64,000 nt of DNA, from contig JAWZSP010000005.1 in the NCBI GenBank assembly GCA_034401135.1, positions 310,001-374,000 on the forward strand. Direction: 5' to 3'. This DNA comes from Volutella citrinella (Eukaryota > Ascomycota > Sordariomycetes > Hypocreales > Nectriaceae). Below the pieces are notes generated by a model that ran no database searches, was not told the origin of the DNA, and saw only the letters and a program-made list of their open reading frames with translations. Made by a program: the position numbers and the translations under genes. The stretch's first letter is position 1. Each line of letters begins with the position of its first letter. Shown one piece after another: positions 1 to 10,479 of this stretch.

Positions 1-314
1 ATAGGAGCGCCGTTAAAGGCCGACTGCCAGTTTGCGGGAACAACCCAGTCGCCGTTGTACTCGTACCCAAAGTCCTTGCGGAACTGGGGGATGCCGAGGA
101 CAGCGCCGCCGGCCTGCGTGTCAAAGGCCAGCAGGATGATTGTCCAGCAGGCGTAGAAGCACCACGCGCAGGCCCACTTGTGACGTGAAAAGGCCTGCAT
201 GAAGGTCTCGTCGTGGTCCTGCTGGTCGGCAGCGTGTCCCACGACCTGTGTCGTTTCATCGACATGCTCGAGGGCGGTCTTTTCCAGACCGGCATTTTCG
301 TGTGTGGCGCCCAT
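1..314 (-). CDS. MFS sugar permease, N-terminal part (cut by window edge)
   Basis: The gene starts at 314 and reads left off the window, giving about 104 residues. The first 40 or so are hydrophilic and acidic, then comes a membrane segment (ACAWCFYACWTIILLAFDT) followed by AGGAVLGIPQFRKDFGYEYNGDW. A long cytosolic N-terminus followed by a G-x-P-x-FxxDFG loop is the pattern of fungal hexose and alpha-glucoside H+ symporters (Sugar_tr family, 12 helices, plasma membrane). The A-x-D loop residues after helix 1 fit this family. Substrate cannot be told from the fragment; a maltose/alpha-glucoside permease is my best guess. No intron is seen in this part. Confidence 0.75.
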   Translation of the reverse strand, partial: MGATHENAGLEKTALEHVDETTQVVGHAADQQDHDETFMQAFSRHKWACAWCFYACWTIILLAFDTQAGGAVLGIPQFRKDFGYEYNGDWVVPANWQSAFNGAP

Positions 315-2203
315 TGTAGTGGCTCTCTGCTGTTTTTCTTCTTTCTTATCCAAGAGTCGAGGCTGCAGATGCAGAGTGTCAGACTGGTGGACTTGTCGAT
401 CAGGGGGGCCCAAGGGGGATATTTGAATTATTCGAGCATCCGCCAAAATAGCGAAGAGATGTGCATCCATCCATCCCTCTTGCGCCGAATTCCCCGTGGG
501 GTCCCCACTAGCAGAGCTGCGAACTCTAAAGTTAGGCTGGCGCCTCTCCGTAATTGGGGTTTGGAGACGACGATCAGCGCGGTCTCCGGCACCAACCCAA
601 CGAGCTTCAGTCGTTGGCATCCTTGCCGGAACCACATGCAATCCCTGAAATCGCGCCCGCTCCGTTGGGTTCTGTGCTTAGACTTGCCTATTCCATCCTG
701 CCACACACTCCCTGTCCCAGTTGTCTGAGCTGGGGTCGGGTGCGACTGGCATGTGAGACAAGCATCACCCACGCGGCGTGGCGCAAGGCAAGAATTTCTA
801 GAAGAGGCACTTTGGCAAGGGGAAAGCCGTTGGAGGGCAGTAGTTCAGAGTTCACGGGCTTGGGATGGCAGGAAAGCCTTTCGAGTCAGTCTCTGTGAGA
901 CGCCATGCTGACGGCTTTCTCAACAGCAACACCAAGAGCCATGTTTCCCTCCTCAGTCCTTCTCATGAGGGGTAGCTGACAAGCAAAGCTGAACCCGCAC
1001 ATTTGGGGTACCAGGATACCGGCAAAGCTCGCTGTGGATACATACCTAATGCCTCATTGCAGTCCGAGACAGCACGTAGCATGCCTTGTCGGGCCCGCGA
1101 GCTGCTCTGTGATGGTGCCACTGCCCATAAACAGCAAGACGAACCCCAATCCTTGCAGGGCTGGCTGGTAGGCAAGCCACCCGGCAAGAGACTGAGTGGG
1201 TGTTGGACACTAGTCATGGCAGCGGCAATAGTGAAGTGAAGTGAAGCGCCTCTCCCGTCGTTGTTCCCCAACCCCTCATCCCCATGACCCTGGGGGTGGG
1301 GCACACGGCACCTCCACCCGTCCAGCCAAGGGACACGGACAGGCCTCCCCCTCAGCTGGCGGCCGCCTTACTCCCTGCGATTTTCTGGAGCGATTCGAAT
1401 CGGGGTTCGATACGGACCGAATGGTGTAGTGTCGAGCCCCGCAGTTGGACCTTCAGCCTGGCCTGGCTTTCTCGTAATCATGGCAAATATGCACTAGTTG
1501 CGCTCGGAGGGTATTTCCGAGCCTAATAGTGAAGCCGCCGTCTGACAGGCTCAGGGATCGGGTGGGCCTGACGCCCGCGTGTATGGAGACAGTGGTGGTG
1601 CAGCGAATCCTCACTGGCTCTCAACAGAGGAGAGCACCTTAGGCTATGCGAATATTGTGCGGAATGCCGTTATTGGCAACCCGGTCCTGGGCCTGTAGCT
1701 CAAATCGTATGTTGTTTTGACCAGGGAATCAGGAATTCGGGGTCAGCTGGGTAAGTCGATCTCGAGGATGCTTAGAATTTCCACATCTGGTAGCTTTTGA
1801 CGCCTCTTGAAGTGCCTATTCTTTGCCAATGCGGCCGTCTTTGCGACCACAGCCATGGATTTGCATTTGGAGACAATTGTACTTGATGATTTTTGCTTGC
1901 AATGTGTCAAGGCTGCCTAAGTGCGGCGCATGGGTCTTGCTTCGAAGTGGTGGCTGGCGAGTGGCAGGTGTAGGGTATACCCTTGATGGAGATGGATCAA
2001 TAATGAGACTTTCAATTTATTCTCGTCAACACAAGAATATTCATGGATCCATGCGACAAGATCGTATCAAGCAAACATTGACAAAGTCTCGTATCCATCA
2101 AATCTGTAATCTGTCGTCCTGTGCCCCGTGCCTAAATTGTACTATTACTACTACAGTTTGTCCTTCGTGTCATCCGCCTAACCCGAGCGCCAATAACTTC
2201 CCG
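315..2203. other. 1.9 kb intergenic region
   Basis: Upstream region of the leftward sugar permease and downstream of the leftward SDR gene. Several open frames exist on both strands, but they are short, rich in Arg/Pro/Ser and show no domain or splice logic. I see no gene, tRNA or repeat here. Confidence 0.6.
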
Positions 2204-2938
2204 TTACATCTTGTGCAGCACCTCATTCTCAATAATGCGGCTATCCCATCCCTCAACGGCAACCCGAACAAGCGCCTTGCCCAGCTGCCTCGTCTCAATC
2301 GCGCCATACAGCTTTCCCACCATCCTCTCCGCCACGGACGCGTCGGGCCCGAGGAAGCCGCTAGGACGGAGCAGCCAGACGGCCAAGCTGTCCTTGTTGG
2401 CGTCGGCGAGGTCGCTGAGCGCCTTCTCGACCTGGCCCTTGATGCGCCGCGAGTCCTGCAGGAAGAGCAGCCGCTTGGTCTGGTCCCACTCGCTCAACTG
2501 GCCGCTGCAGAAGACGAACCGGAACTGTTTGCCGTCGCCGGGGACCTGGGGGGCGAGGCGCTCGCAAAATGCCTTGGCGGCGGCCACGGTGTAGTCGACG
2601 TTGGCCTTGCGGCACAGCTCGACGTCGCCCCCGAAGCTGACGACGCGGCCGCCGATGCACCTGCGTTTCGGCGTCAGTGTTTGATGCTGGAGGGAGGCAA
2701 CCCGGGATGTGGCTTACCAGATGCACGCGGCGGCACCCTCCAGCTTCTGGAGCACATCGTCTGGATACAATGAAAAGTCCTGGTGCAGGATGACGTCTGT
2801 CTTTGGGTGATTCTGCACGTCGTCGCTGAGCGGCTTGCGCGTGAGGATGGATATGGACGTGACGCGGTCGTCCTCGATGCACTTTTGCACTACTGCGCTG
2901 CCCGCAAGCCCTGTTGCGCCAGTCACGATGACCTTCAT
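2204..2938 (-). CDS. NAD(P)-binding Rossmann protein, atypical SDR
   Basis: Two exons, 2718-2938 and 2204-2660, with a 57-nt GTAAGC...GCAG intron, give 225 residues. The protein opens with MKVIVTGATGLAGSAVVQ, the TGxxGxxG dinucleotide-binding loop of extended and atypical short-chain dehydrogenases, and continues with beta-alpha Rossmann spacing (ISILTRKPL, then DVILHQDF). The usual YxxxK catalytic pair is not obvious; the region after FVFCSG carries W-D-Q-T-K instead, so it may bind cofactor without classic SDR catalysis. Its size and layout resemble the HTATIP2/TIP30-like group of NAD(P)-binding proteins. No signal peptide, so it is probably cytosolic. The substrate is unknown. The frame extends upstream of 2938, but the Rossmann motif begins exactly at this ATG. 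Confidence 0.82.
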
Positions 2939-3290
2939 GATGCAAGCCGTCGATGTGGACTGTGGAAGCTGGCCAGAGCTGGTATCTCGAGCGACGCGAT
3001 GGCTGGAGGCGCCCAATGTCAACTTCGGGTAGATGATACGCGCCGACTCCGGACCCACTTTTCCTGTGCCTCATGGAACGCCCAATGACGAACGAGCATC
3101 ACGATGAAACAAACACAGTGATGGGAAGAATATATCGGCCCTATATACACGACTAGGCTATAGATACGATGAGATACTCCTCTGAACTTAGAACAGGCTC
3201 GAGAGGGGAAGTGCATTTGATGTCTCCTGGACACTCAACTCCACTCAACTCACAAGTTATAAGTTGCAACACCACCATGGACAGCACCCT
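2939..3290. other. Intergenic, SDR upstream region
   Basis: About 350 nt separating the SDR start from the pectin lyase stop. It would hold the SDR promoter and the lyase 3' end. No clear TATA box or repeat was seen. Confidence 0.5.
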
Positions 3291-4581
3291 TTAGATCTTG
3301 CCAATGCCTGCACTCTTCATGACATGTCCCTTGACGTTGCCATTGCTCATCGGCGTCACCAAATTGCCCTTGGAGTTGCCCAGCTCTGTCAAGACAACAC
3401 CGTCCTTGCGACTGGGCACGGCACCCGACGACGCAGCAGAGTTGGCCTCGCAGTTACGGCCGAGCGAGCTGCTGCAGGCGCCATCGGGCACAGTGAAGAG
3501 CTTGCCAGCCTTGCTGTTGTCGGTGATGGGCGTCTTGGAGTTCTCGAAGCGGTTGCCCTCAATCAGCACGCGCCCGCTGGCCGAAATGTCAAAGTTGTGG
3601 CCCGTGTTGGAGTTGAAGTAGTTGTTGGGCCTGCACCGTCTGCACGCCCTTGAGTCCGCCAATCTTGGGGCCGCGGCCGGAAATATCGTGTATGTAGTTT
3701 CGGTCGAGCGTGATCTTGTCGCCGTCGCCTCCGATGATGAGGCCCCAGTAGTGGTCGCCGTTGCACGAGTGCGAGTACTGCGTGACGCCGTCGAACTCGG
3801 TGTTGGAGATGGTCACGCGGCTAGCGTCGTAGCTGGTCATTGGATTCGAATGGATTAGAATATGAAAGGGACCGCTGTCCTTTGGCTTACTGAGACACAA
3901 ACATCTGTCGACCGGGTTGGCTGAGCTTGCAGTGGTCGATCCACACTCCATCGTTGCCCGACAGGCTGATGGCGTCGCCACCCCAGACGTACTGCGGGTT
4001 GAGGTTCTACAGAGAGTCAGCCTGGAGTGCGCATATTTCCCAACCATGATACTTGCGTCAATGTGAATGTTTTGGATAATGACATTCTTTGCGCCGCCCT
4101 TGAGACGCAGGCCCTTGCCGTGAATGATGCCCTTGTTGCCGACGCCAACGATGCTCTTGTTGCTGCCGACATCCATGCCCAGTTTACCCGCCTTGTCATA
4201 CTTGACCTGGACCGGCGTCTCGTTGGCATCACAGGGCGTACTCTTGATCGTGTCCTGGCCCCCGTTGGCGGCAGTGCACTTGTCCTTCATGCGACAGCCC
4301 ATCTCGGTGACTGGGCCCTCGGAGCCCACAAAGTTGAACGTCTTGTCAATCATGATGACGCGCGGGGTGTCGTCGGCCAACCAGGCCTTGAGCCTGTTCC
4401 TGAGTTAGCCAAATAAATATGCCACGGGAGATCCGTCTGCGCACTGGGTAATGTCCTTGGGCTTGGAGGGTGTAGCGGACCCGCCGCCTGTAACTCCCTT
4501 GGCGAAACCGTAGGCGGACCCAACAACCTGGCCGAGCGAGTGGGAAACTCCGCCCAAGAGAAGAAGAGATACAAGATGCAT
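3291..4581 (-). CDS. Secreted pectin lyase (PL1), frameshifted in the last exon
   Basis: Predicted exons are 4445-4581, 4057-4399, 3891-4006 and 3291-3832. A signal peptide (MHLVSLLLLGGVSHSLGQ) precedes VGSAYGFAKGVTGGGSATP, the standard PL1 pectin lyase opening. Further family blocks are the ADDTPRVI strand, YVWGGDAISL, GVWIDHCK, HYWGLIIGGDGD and the catalytic-arginine block SGRGPKIG. The enzyme cleaves methyl-esterified polygalacturonan by beta-elimination outside the cell. Intron 2 (4007-4056) is GC-AG: only a GCAAGT donor keeps phase. After GLKGVQTVQA the frame shifts: NNYFNSNTGHNFDI and the rest of the beta-helix lie in the next frame. The spliced length is 1138 nt, one base more than a multiple of three, so a +1 or -2 indel sits near 3627-3632. 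With it corrected the protein would have about 378 residues, normal for the family. As read, translation ends soon after the shift. It is either a sequence error or a recent pseudogene. Confidence 0.85.
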
Positions 4582-5602
4582 GGTGGAATGGATGAACAGA
4601 CAAGGTGAGCTAGTGGAGAGATGGAGTCGAACGCGCAAGAAGAGATCGTCGAAGGCAGTCGAGCGAATCTTAAGTAACCATCGCCACCACTATATTTGAG
4701 GGGAAATGGTGTGTTTCACCGTCAAATTAACATTTTAAGCTATGCGGACCGTGGCACTCCATCTGGACGCCAAGCACGAGCTGTCCATGCCCACCGTTCG
4801 TCTCGTGGTGTTTCAGCTTCCCGTCGACCGGCTTCCCGTCGACCGGCTTCCCGTTGACCGGGGACGAGGAACACGCGCTTGGCAGTTTAAGGCACATGTT
4901 TGCGAGCTTCATACCCAAACTGGTGGCCAGAGATGCTCAACCCTGGCCAGGGTGGGATGATTTGGGCCATTGGGAACCAGCCCGCCAAGAATAGTCATTC
5001 TCCGAGAGAAGGGGCTAGACCATGAGTCCATGACGTGCATCAACAGCGAAAATTGAAACGCCGTTCCTGAATAGGAGGAGGCGCTGGACCAGGCCTTGAT
5101 CGGCTTTTCCACGAATGGAGTGCGGGGACGAATAATAACTTGCTCACTTGGATGGAAGCGGCAAGCTGGTACTGGTTGCCGTGGCGCTGTTGGAAACATG
5201 AGCCAAGGAGACTGTGTCTCAAATAGGTGAGTATTCTCCCCGGTATGCCTCAAAGGGCCCGCCTACAAATAGCAGTCGGCCAATTGCAGGCTTGCAAGTA
5301 CACAAAGGCCCGTCCATATCCAGCTATGGTTTGAACACGCTTATCGCGGCTCCCGAACCTACACCATGATTGGCATGCAACATGACCAAGACCTGGTCAG
5401 GCCATAGCTTGTTCAGCTCGTCCAAATCGGTTTGCCACTAGGGAACCATTCGGAAAATTTCCTCTTTCGGAGTTCAGGTACCGCTGCCTTTCCCTTCTGG
5501 TCTAGACATGTGGGTGTCGAATTCTCGTATTATGCCGTATGTCCGCTACATACCTTGTTGTTTTGCTACACAAATTGACTCAAACATGCCATCCGCTTCA
5601 AC
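4582..5602. other. Intergenic, pectin lyase upstream region
   Basis: One kilobase between the lyase start and the amidase stop. It contains the 15-bp tandem repeat at 4817-4861 and a weak AT-rich TATA-like stretch near 4691. I see no supportable gene. Confidence 0.5.
4817..4861. repeat. 15-bp tandem repeat, three copies
   Basis: Three head-to-tail copies of CTTCCCGTCGACCGG; the third differs by one base (GTT for GTC). It lies about 240 bp upstream of the pectin lyase start. The unit is a multiple of three and reads as P-V-D-G-K on the minus strand, but the surrounding frame has no other sign of coding. Confidence 0.9.
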
Positions 5603-7372
5603 TCAGGGCAATTCTAGTATGTCACCGAGCACCTTCAATGCCCCAAACAACTCATTGTCGTGATACTTCCTCGCCAGCAGCTGCAGGTTGACAGGCGCTC
5701 CGTCAAACTTGCTACCCTCCCACAACTCCCTGACATGCCGACACGCATCACTCAACGGCACGTAGCCGGCGTCATACTTGTCTCCTGCATCCGCACTGAT
5801 CGGCGTCGGGAAGACAGCCCCCGGATAGTCGACAAAGTTGTACAGAGAGGTATAAGTCCAGTAAAACGCCGTGTCGTGGGCGCACGCGGGACCGACAAAT
5901 GCGGGCCCAAGCACAACATCAACGTCCTGGTCGCTCCAGCTCTTGGCAAACGCGCGCCGGAAGTCATCTCTCTCCCTGCGCATGAGGCTGACATCCACAG
6001 CCGTCCGCATGCCCAATGGTTCCGCGTCCGAGTAGATGGACTGCGTTAGGGGGTGGATGGGCTCACCGGTGGACTGGATGGCCTTCTTGACCTGCTGGCC
6101 ACCCTCGGGCCAGTACATTTTGCGAATGGACGACCAGGCTTGAGATGCGCCGTGCACCTTGAACTCCTTCAGCTCAATGACGCTCGCGTACTTGGGATCT
6201 TGGAGGATATTCTTGGCCCACGCCAGGGCGCGCTTCACCGGTGGCTGGGGCTCAATGAAGCCATCGTTGCTGACGAGCCCAATCTTGAGTCGCCGTCCCA
6301 GAGGCGTCTGGAGGCCTGTCCATGGAATCGGCACAAGATTGGGATCTACCAGGTGTGGGTTCGTGGCCTTGACGCATCGCACGAAGTAGTCCATGTCTCG
6401 CAGGGTGCGGCACATGGGTCCCGTCGAGCACAGGACATTGAGCTCGGCAGGGAACGGCTTGGGTGTGAAGCCAGTCATGGGCAGCGAGTACGACGTCGGC
6501 TTGAAGCCGTAGATGCCACAGAAGGCCGAGGGACCGCGGATGCTGCCTCCGATGTCTGTGCCGACGCCGAGCACGGATCCCTTCATGGCGATCAATGCCG
6601 CTTCACCGCCCGTTGACCCGCCGGCCGACAGATGTATGTTGTAGGGGCACAGGACACGGCCCCAGTGCGAGTCGCTCTCGAGATGCATAATGGTCTGCGG
6701 CTGGTTCGTCTTGCAGTAGAAGACGGCGCCCTGGGCACGCAGAATGGCCACCATGTCGCTGTCCTCGTCGTCGAAGACGATGCTGCTGAAACAGCCCGTG
6801 GACGAAAACGTGCCGGCCATGGCCATGTGTTCCTTGATACTCACGGGCAAGCCGTGCAAGGGGCCCACGGGCTTGCCGGTTCTGGCCAGGTGCTCGTCCA
6901 GCTGCCTTGCGCGCTCAATGGCATCGTCCATGAACCACTGCGTCAGACAGCACGTTAGCTGGTGCGCGACGATGGACCGCTTGCCGAATGCCGTGGCGAC
7001 GGCGACGGCAGAGTACTTGCGGGCCGCGATGGCCTCGACGAGACCGACGGCATCGTAGTTTTCCGTGATGGCGAGCTCCTCGGCCGTCAGGATGCCCGAT
7101 GCAGCGATGATTCCGCTGACGTCAGTGGGCGGGCGATCAATCACCTCTGCGGGGAGGCGGAGTTCCAGCGGGACCTTTGCGGCAAAGGTGTGCAGGAGTG
7201 CTGTTCGCTTCTCTTCGAACTCGGGTGTGCCAGTGGGCACCGGCTTTGGCTGGACGATGGGCAGAGTGCCGTCTGGCCTGGAGAGAGGGGGGATGGTGGT
7301 GAAGGCAGACTGGGCCAAGTCTTTGGGTGCAGACCCAGGCTGGGCTGCTGGGATGATGTCGATGGCGTGCAT
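5603..7372 (-). CDS. Amidase-signature family amidase
   Basis: Intronless gene for 589 residues. It belongs to the amidase-signature family (Ser-cisSer-Lys triad), which hydrolyses carboxamides to acid and ammonia. The triad is visible: Lys180 in LPVSIKEHMAMAG, cis-Ser253 in SAGGSTGGEAAL and nucleophile Ser277 in TDIGGSIRGPSAFCGIYG. Length and the IYGFKPTSYSLPMTG block match fungal acetamidase and general amidase proteins. There is no signal peptide, so it is likely intracellular. A TATAAAG box lies about 100 bp upstream (7473-7479). The start faces an MFS permease across 715 bp, and a Zn2Cys6 regulator follows that permease, which suggests uptake and hydrolysis of one amide compound under local control. 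The natural amide is not predictable from sequence. Confidence 0.92.
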   Translation of the reverse strand: MHAIDIIPAAQPGSAPKDLAQSAFTTIPPLSRPDGTLPIVQPKPVPTGTPEFEEKRTALLHTFAAKVPLELRLPAEVIDRPPTDVSGIIAASGILTAEELAITENYDAVGLVEAIAARKYSAVAVATAFGKRSIVAHQLTCCLTQWFMDDAIERARQLDEHLARTGKPVGPLHGLPVSIKEHMAMAGTFSSTGCFSSIVFDDEDSDMVAILRAQGAVFYCKTNQPQTIMHLESDSHWGRVLCPYNIHLSAGGSTGGEAALIAMKGSVLGVGTDIGGSIRGPSAFCGIYGFKPTSYSLPMTGFTPKPFPAELNVLCSTGPMCRTLRDMDYFVRCVKATNPHLVDPNLVPIPWTGLQTPLGRRLKIGLVSNDGFIEPQPPVKRALAWAKNILQDPKYASVIELKEFKVHGASQAWSSIRKMYWPEGGQQVKKAIQSTGEPIHPLTQSIYSDAEPLGMRTAVDVSLMRRERDDFRRAFAKSWSDQDVDVVLGPAFVGPACAHDTAFYWTYTSLYNFVDYPGAVFPTPISADAGDKYDAGYVPLSDACRHVRELWEGSKFDGAPVNLQLLARKYHDNELFGALKVLGDILELP

Positions 7373-8087
7373 TGCAAGACGGGAAAGATACCAAGCGACA
7401 CGGAGAATGGAAGGGTAGGCAGAGTGGTGGTGATGGGGGATAGCGCCGACCGGGTGATATCTCTGGTACCGGCTTTATATGACGGGCTAGCTAGCGACAT
7501 TTCCATCTCGATCCCATCTACGTGTGCAACCGGCCGGCCGGAACCCCCATCAGAGGTCATGGGGACCCCGTGGCAGCAGCGCAATCACTTCTCATTCGCA
7601 TAATCAAGATACCGGCTGGCGCAAATGCATGCTACTGGCCCGTCGCCGCCCCAAGATAACGAGGCGGCTTGAGGCTGCACACTGTGCATCGTGACACGCC
7701 TAGTCCGGGGTGCTACGGGCCAATGAGCGGTAATTGCGCGCCCCGCTCGCCAGATTCATCGATAGTGCCGGCTGGTGCGTTGCCTCGATCGGCCAGAAGC
7801 TGGGGGTGGAGAAGGCCAAGGTGGTCCACCACTCAATCTTGGATGGGATGGGTCCTGGACAGGCGTTATCACGTCTCGCTTGGGAGCTATCTTGACAAGG
7901 TCCTATCTCACACCCTGAATCTCGCAACGGACGCAGTGCACCGTCGTCGACAAGCATCAGGGTACGGCGGGCTATGGCTATAAAGGCGTCAGCGAACCCG
8001 CATGCATGAACTCATCTCTCTGCAGCCCAGCAATAGCACCCCATTCACTGCTCCTCTCGTCGCCAAGCAAACCTTGAACTCGCCAAC
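7373..8087. promoter_or_regulatory. Divergent promoter, amidase / MFS permease
   Basis: A 715-bp shared upstream region. Each side has its own TATA box: TATAAAG on the minus strand at 7473-7479 for the amidase and TATAAAGG on the plus strand at 7979-7986 for the permease, each about 100 bp from its start codon. Shared regulation is an inference from the arrangement. Confidence 0.65.
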
Positions 8088-9986
8088 ATGTCTGAGCCAG
8101 ACAAGATCCCCGGCACCGTCCATCTCGTGGACTTGGACCACAGCATGAACGCTCGCCATGCCAGCAGCACTGGCGACATCGTGCTCGTCCCGACCCCGTC
8201 CAACGACCCAAACGACCCCCTCAACTGGGCTCCGCGTCGGAAGCTGATGTCGTTGATTTGCCAGAACTTGTAAGCAAAGCCTAGGCGAGTGGCAGGGCAT
8301 CGTAATTGCTGACAACCTAGCAAGATACACCTGGTTTGCCGGTATTGCGCTGTCCACCGTGTATTCAGTCATCGTCCCCCTGTCCAAGGCGTCTGGTGTC
8401 TCGGTGGCCACCCTCAACGAGGGCACCGGCTACATGTTCCTGCTGCTGGGCTGGAGCTTGCTGTTCTGGCAGCCCTTTTCGCTTCGATACGGCAAGAGAC
8501 TCACATACCTCATCTCCATCCTCGGAGCCATTGTAAGCAGTGACCATGTCCCACGCCGGAAGGTCTCGAATCCTGCTGATGAATGAATGACACAGGGAAC
8601 AAGCGTGTGGAGGTCAGTTGCTGTGCACCCGAAAACATCTTTGTCGCTAACATGTACTTAGCGCATACATCCAGAGCAATGGCCAGTGGCTGGCCAAGAG
8701 CATCCTACAGGGATTCTTCGTCGCCCCCATCGAGGCCCTACCAGAAACCTCAGTGGCCGACATCGTGAGTAACCCCTTCATACAATGTCTCCGAAGCTCC
8801 AGCTCACACTCGGCAGTACTTTACGCACGAGCGCGGCGTCTACATGGGCATCTACGCCTTCTCCCTCGCGGGGAGCAACTACTTCGCCCCCGTCATCTGC
8901 GGCTTCATCGCCCAGTACCAGGGCTGGCAGTGGGTCTTTTACTGGCCCGCCATCTTCCTGGCATTTGTGTTTGTCTTTCTGTTCCTCTTCATGGAGGAGA
9001 CAAACTACATCCGAGCCCCCACGCCCGAGAGGGTCGATGCGGTCCAGACATCCACGCAGACGGACACGGACAAGTCCAATGCTGAAAAGGTGCCCGAGGA
9101 TGCAGCCAGCTCCCAGGCCGAGAACGGCGAGGTCTTTCCCGCACCAAAGACGTTTGTCCAGAAGTTGTCTCTGTGGCAGCCGTCTCCGGGACAGAGCATG
9201 TTCCACCGGGCGGGCCGGTCTCTCAAGTTCCTGAGCTGGCCCGTCATCTTTTACGCCGGCTTCTCGTACGGCTCATACCTCATCTGGTTCAATGTCCTCA
9301 ATGCCACATCCTCCATCATTCTCTCTGGCGAGCCGTACGGCTTTGGATCGTCCATGGTCGGCCTGAGCTACGTGTCCTGCCTCGTCGGCACCGCCATCGC
9401 GGCCCTGGTGTCGGGAAACCTGAGCGACTGGCTGATGATCAAACTGGCCCGGCGCAACAACGGAGTCATGGAGGCAGAGCACCGGCTTTGGCCATTTGCC
9501 ATCTGCGTGGTTGTCGTGCCGTGCTCACTCATTCTCTGGGGAGTTGGTGCTCAGCACGGCGTGCACTGGTTCGGCCTCGTATTCGCCATGGGCTGCATCG
9601 CCTTCGCCAGCACCATTGGCGTCACGCTCAGCGTCAACTATCTCATTGACAGCTATCACGGTGTGAGTGGAGACGCGATTGTGACTATCATTATCGTCCG
9701 AAACACCATGTCGTTTGCTGTGAGCTACGGGTAAGTCTCCTTTCGCTGTGTCCGGAGCAGCCACACGCTCCCAAAGAAGTAGTAACTAACTGAGAGATGC
9801 AGAATCACGCCCTGGCTCACCGACCTTGGCTATCAGAACTGCTTCATCTCGGCTGCTTTCGTAGGAATGGCGGCATCTTCCGTCTGCTTCATCATGATCA
9901 AGTTTGGCAAGTCTTTGAGGACGAGGACGGCGGAGGAGTACTACAAGCTCGTAGAGGTAGACATGGCCAAATCGGGTGCCCACTGA
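8088..9986 (+). CDS. MFS permease, DHA1-like
   Basis: Six exons: 8088-8269, 8325-8532, 8596-8612, 8662-8764, 8817-9730 and 9803-9986, giving 535 residues. Exon 3 is a 17-nt micro-exon encoding G-T-S-V-W plus two bases; without it the helix joint is broken and the frame is lost. The N-terminal [14 protein letters not shown] motif before helix 1 and the loop FSLRYGKR after helix 2 mark the DHA1/SVOP-like branch of MFS antiporters and uniporters. About twelve hydrophobic segments follow, with a hydrophilic central loop rich in Asp, Glu, Thr and Ser after helix 6. It should sit in the plasma membrane. Its place opposite an amidase suggests movement of the amide substrate or its product; drug-type export is the alternative. 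Confidence 0.88.
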
Positions 9987-10479
9987 GTTGCGACTGTTTC
10001 TTACAGGGGTCGCGATGTATGTAGCCGCTGCAGCAGCGATGTCTTGCAGGTGTCACGTCGAGCATGACGTCGTATCCACCACATTCTCCCTAATCCAACG
10101 AGACTGTGAACTGCCCTCCTGGTTTGTAGTACGTTTAAATGGTGCATCATCCACTCGGAAACACCGCTATCTCTTGCTTTCCAGTCCGCGGCCCGTAATT
10201 CGCTATCTCGACAACGCACAGATGTCTCCACAGGGCTGATAACGTCCGCACATTGATCGTGATCCGCTAGGCCGACCTAGTTGGCATCTCGTCAACATAC
10301 CCCGCATCTTCGGCTCGGAACCCAATGATGCGGTACCTGGGCTTGGCTAGCTTGCCCTAGATTACGCAAATGAGGGGAGGGGCATTCACCTTGGCCGAGT
10401 GAACATAAAGCGACGGCATACCCCAGGATTCCACACCGAGCCTCGACAGGACGCAACCTCGTGGGCTCCACTGCCAGTT
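9987..10479. other. Intergenic, permease 3' end to regulator start
   Basis: About 490 bp with the permease 3' end and the promoter of the next gene. No gene, repeat or clear TATA box was recognised. Confidence 0.5.

Noticed and set aside
1380..1460. GGTTCGATAC-like T-loop suggestive of a tRNA
   Set aside because: No matching acceptor, D or anticodon stems on either strand at the right distances.
1823..2773. Plus-strand open frame of 316 codons
   Set aside because: Its second half is antisense to the SDR gene, whose frame has a Rossmann motif and a proper intron; the plus-strand translation has no domain and unusual composition.
6053..6616. Long plus-strand open frames within the amidase (also at 6962-7603)
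   Set aside because: Antisense shadows of a GC-rich coding strand; the amidase has all triad residues.
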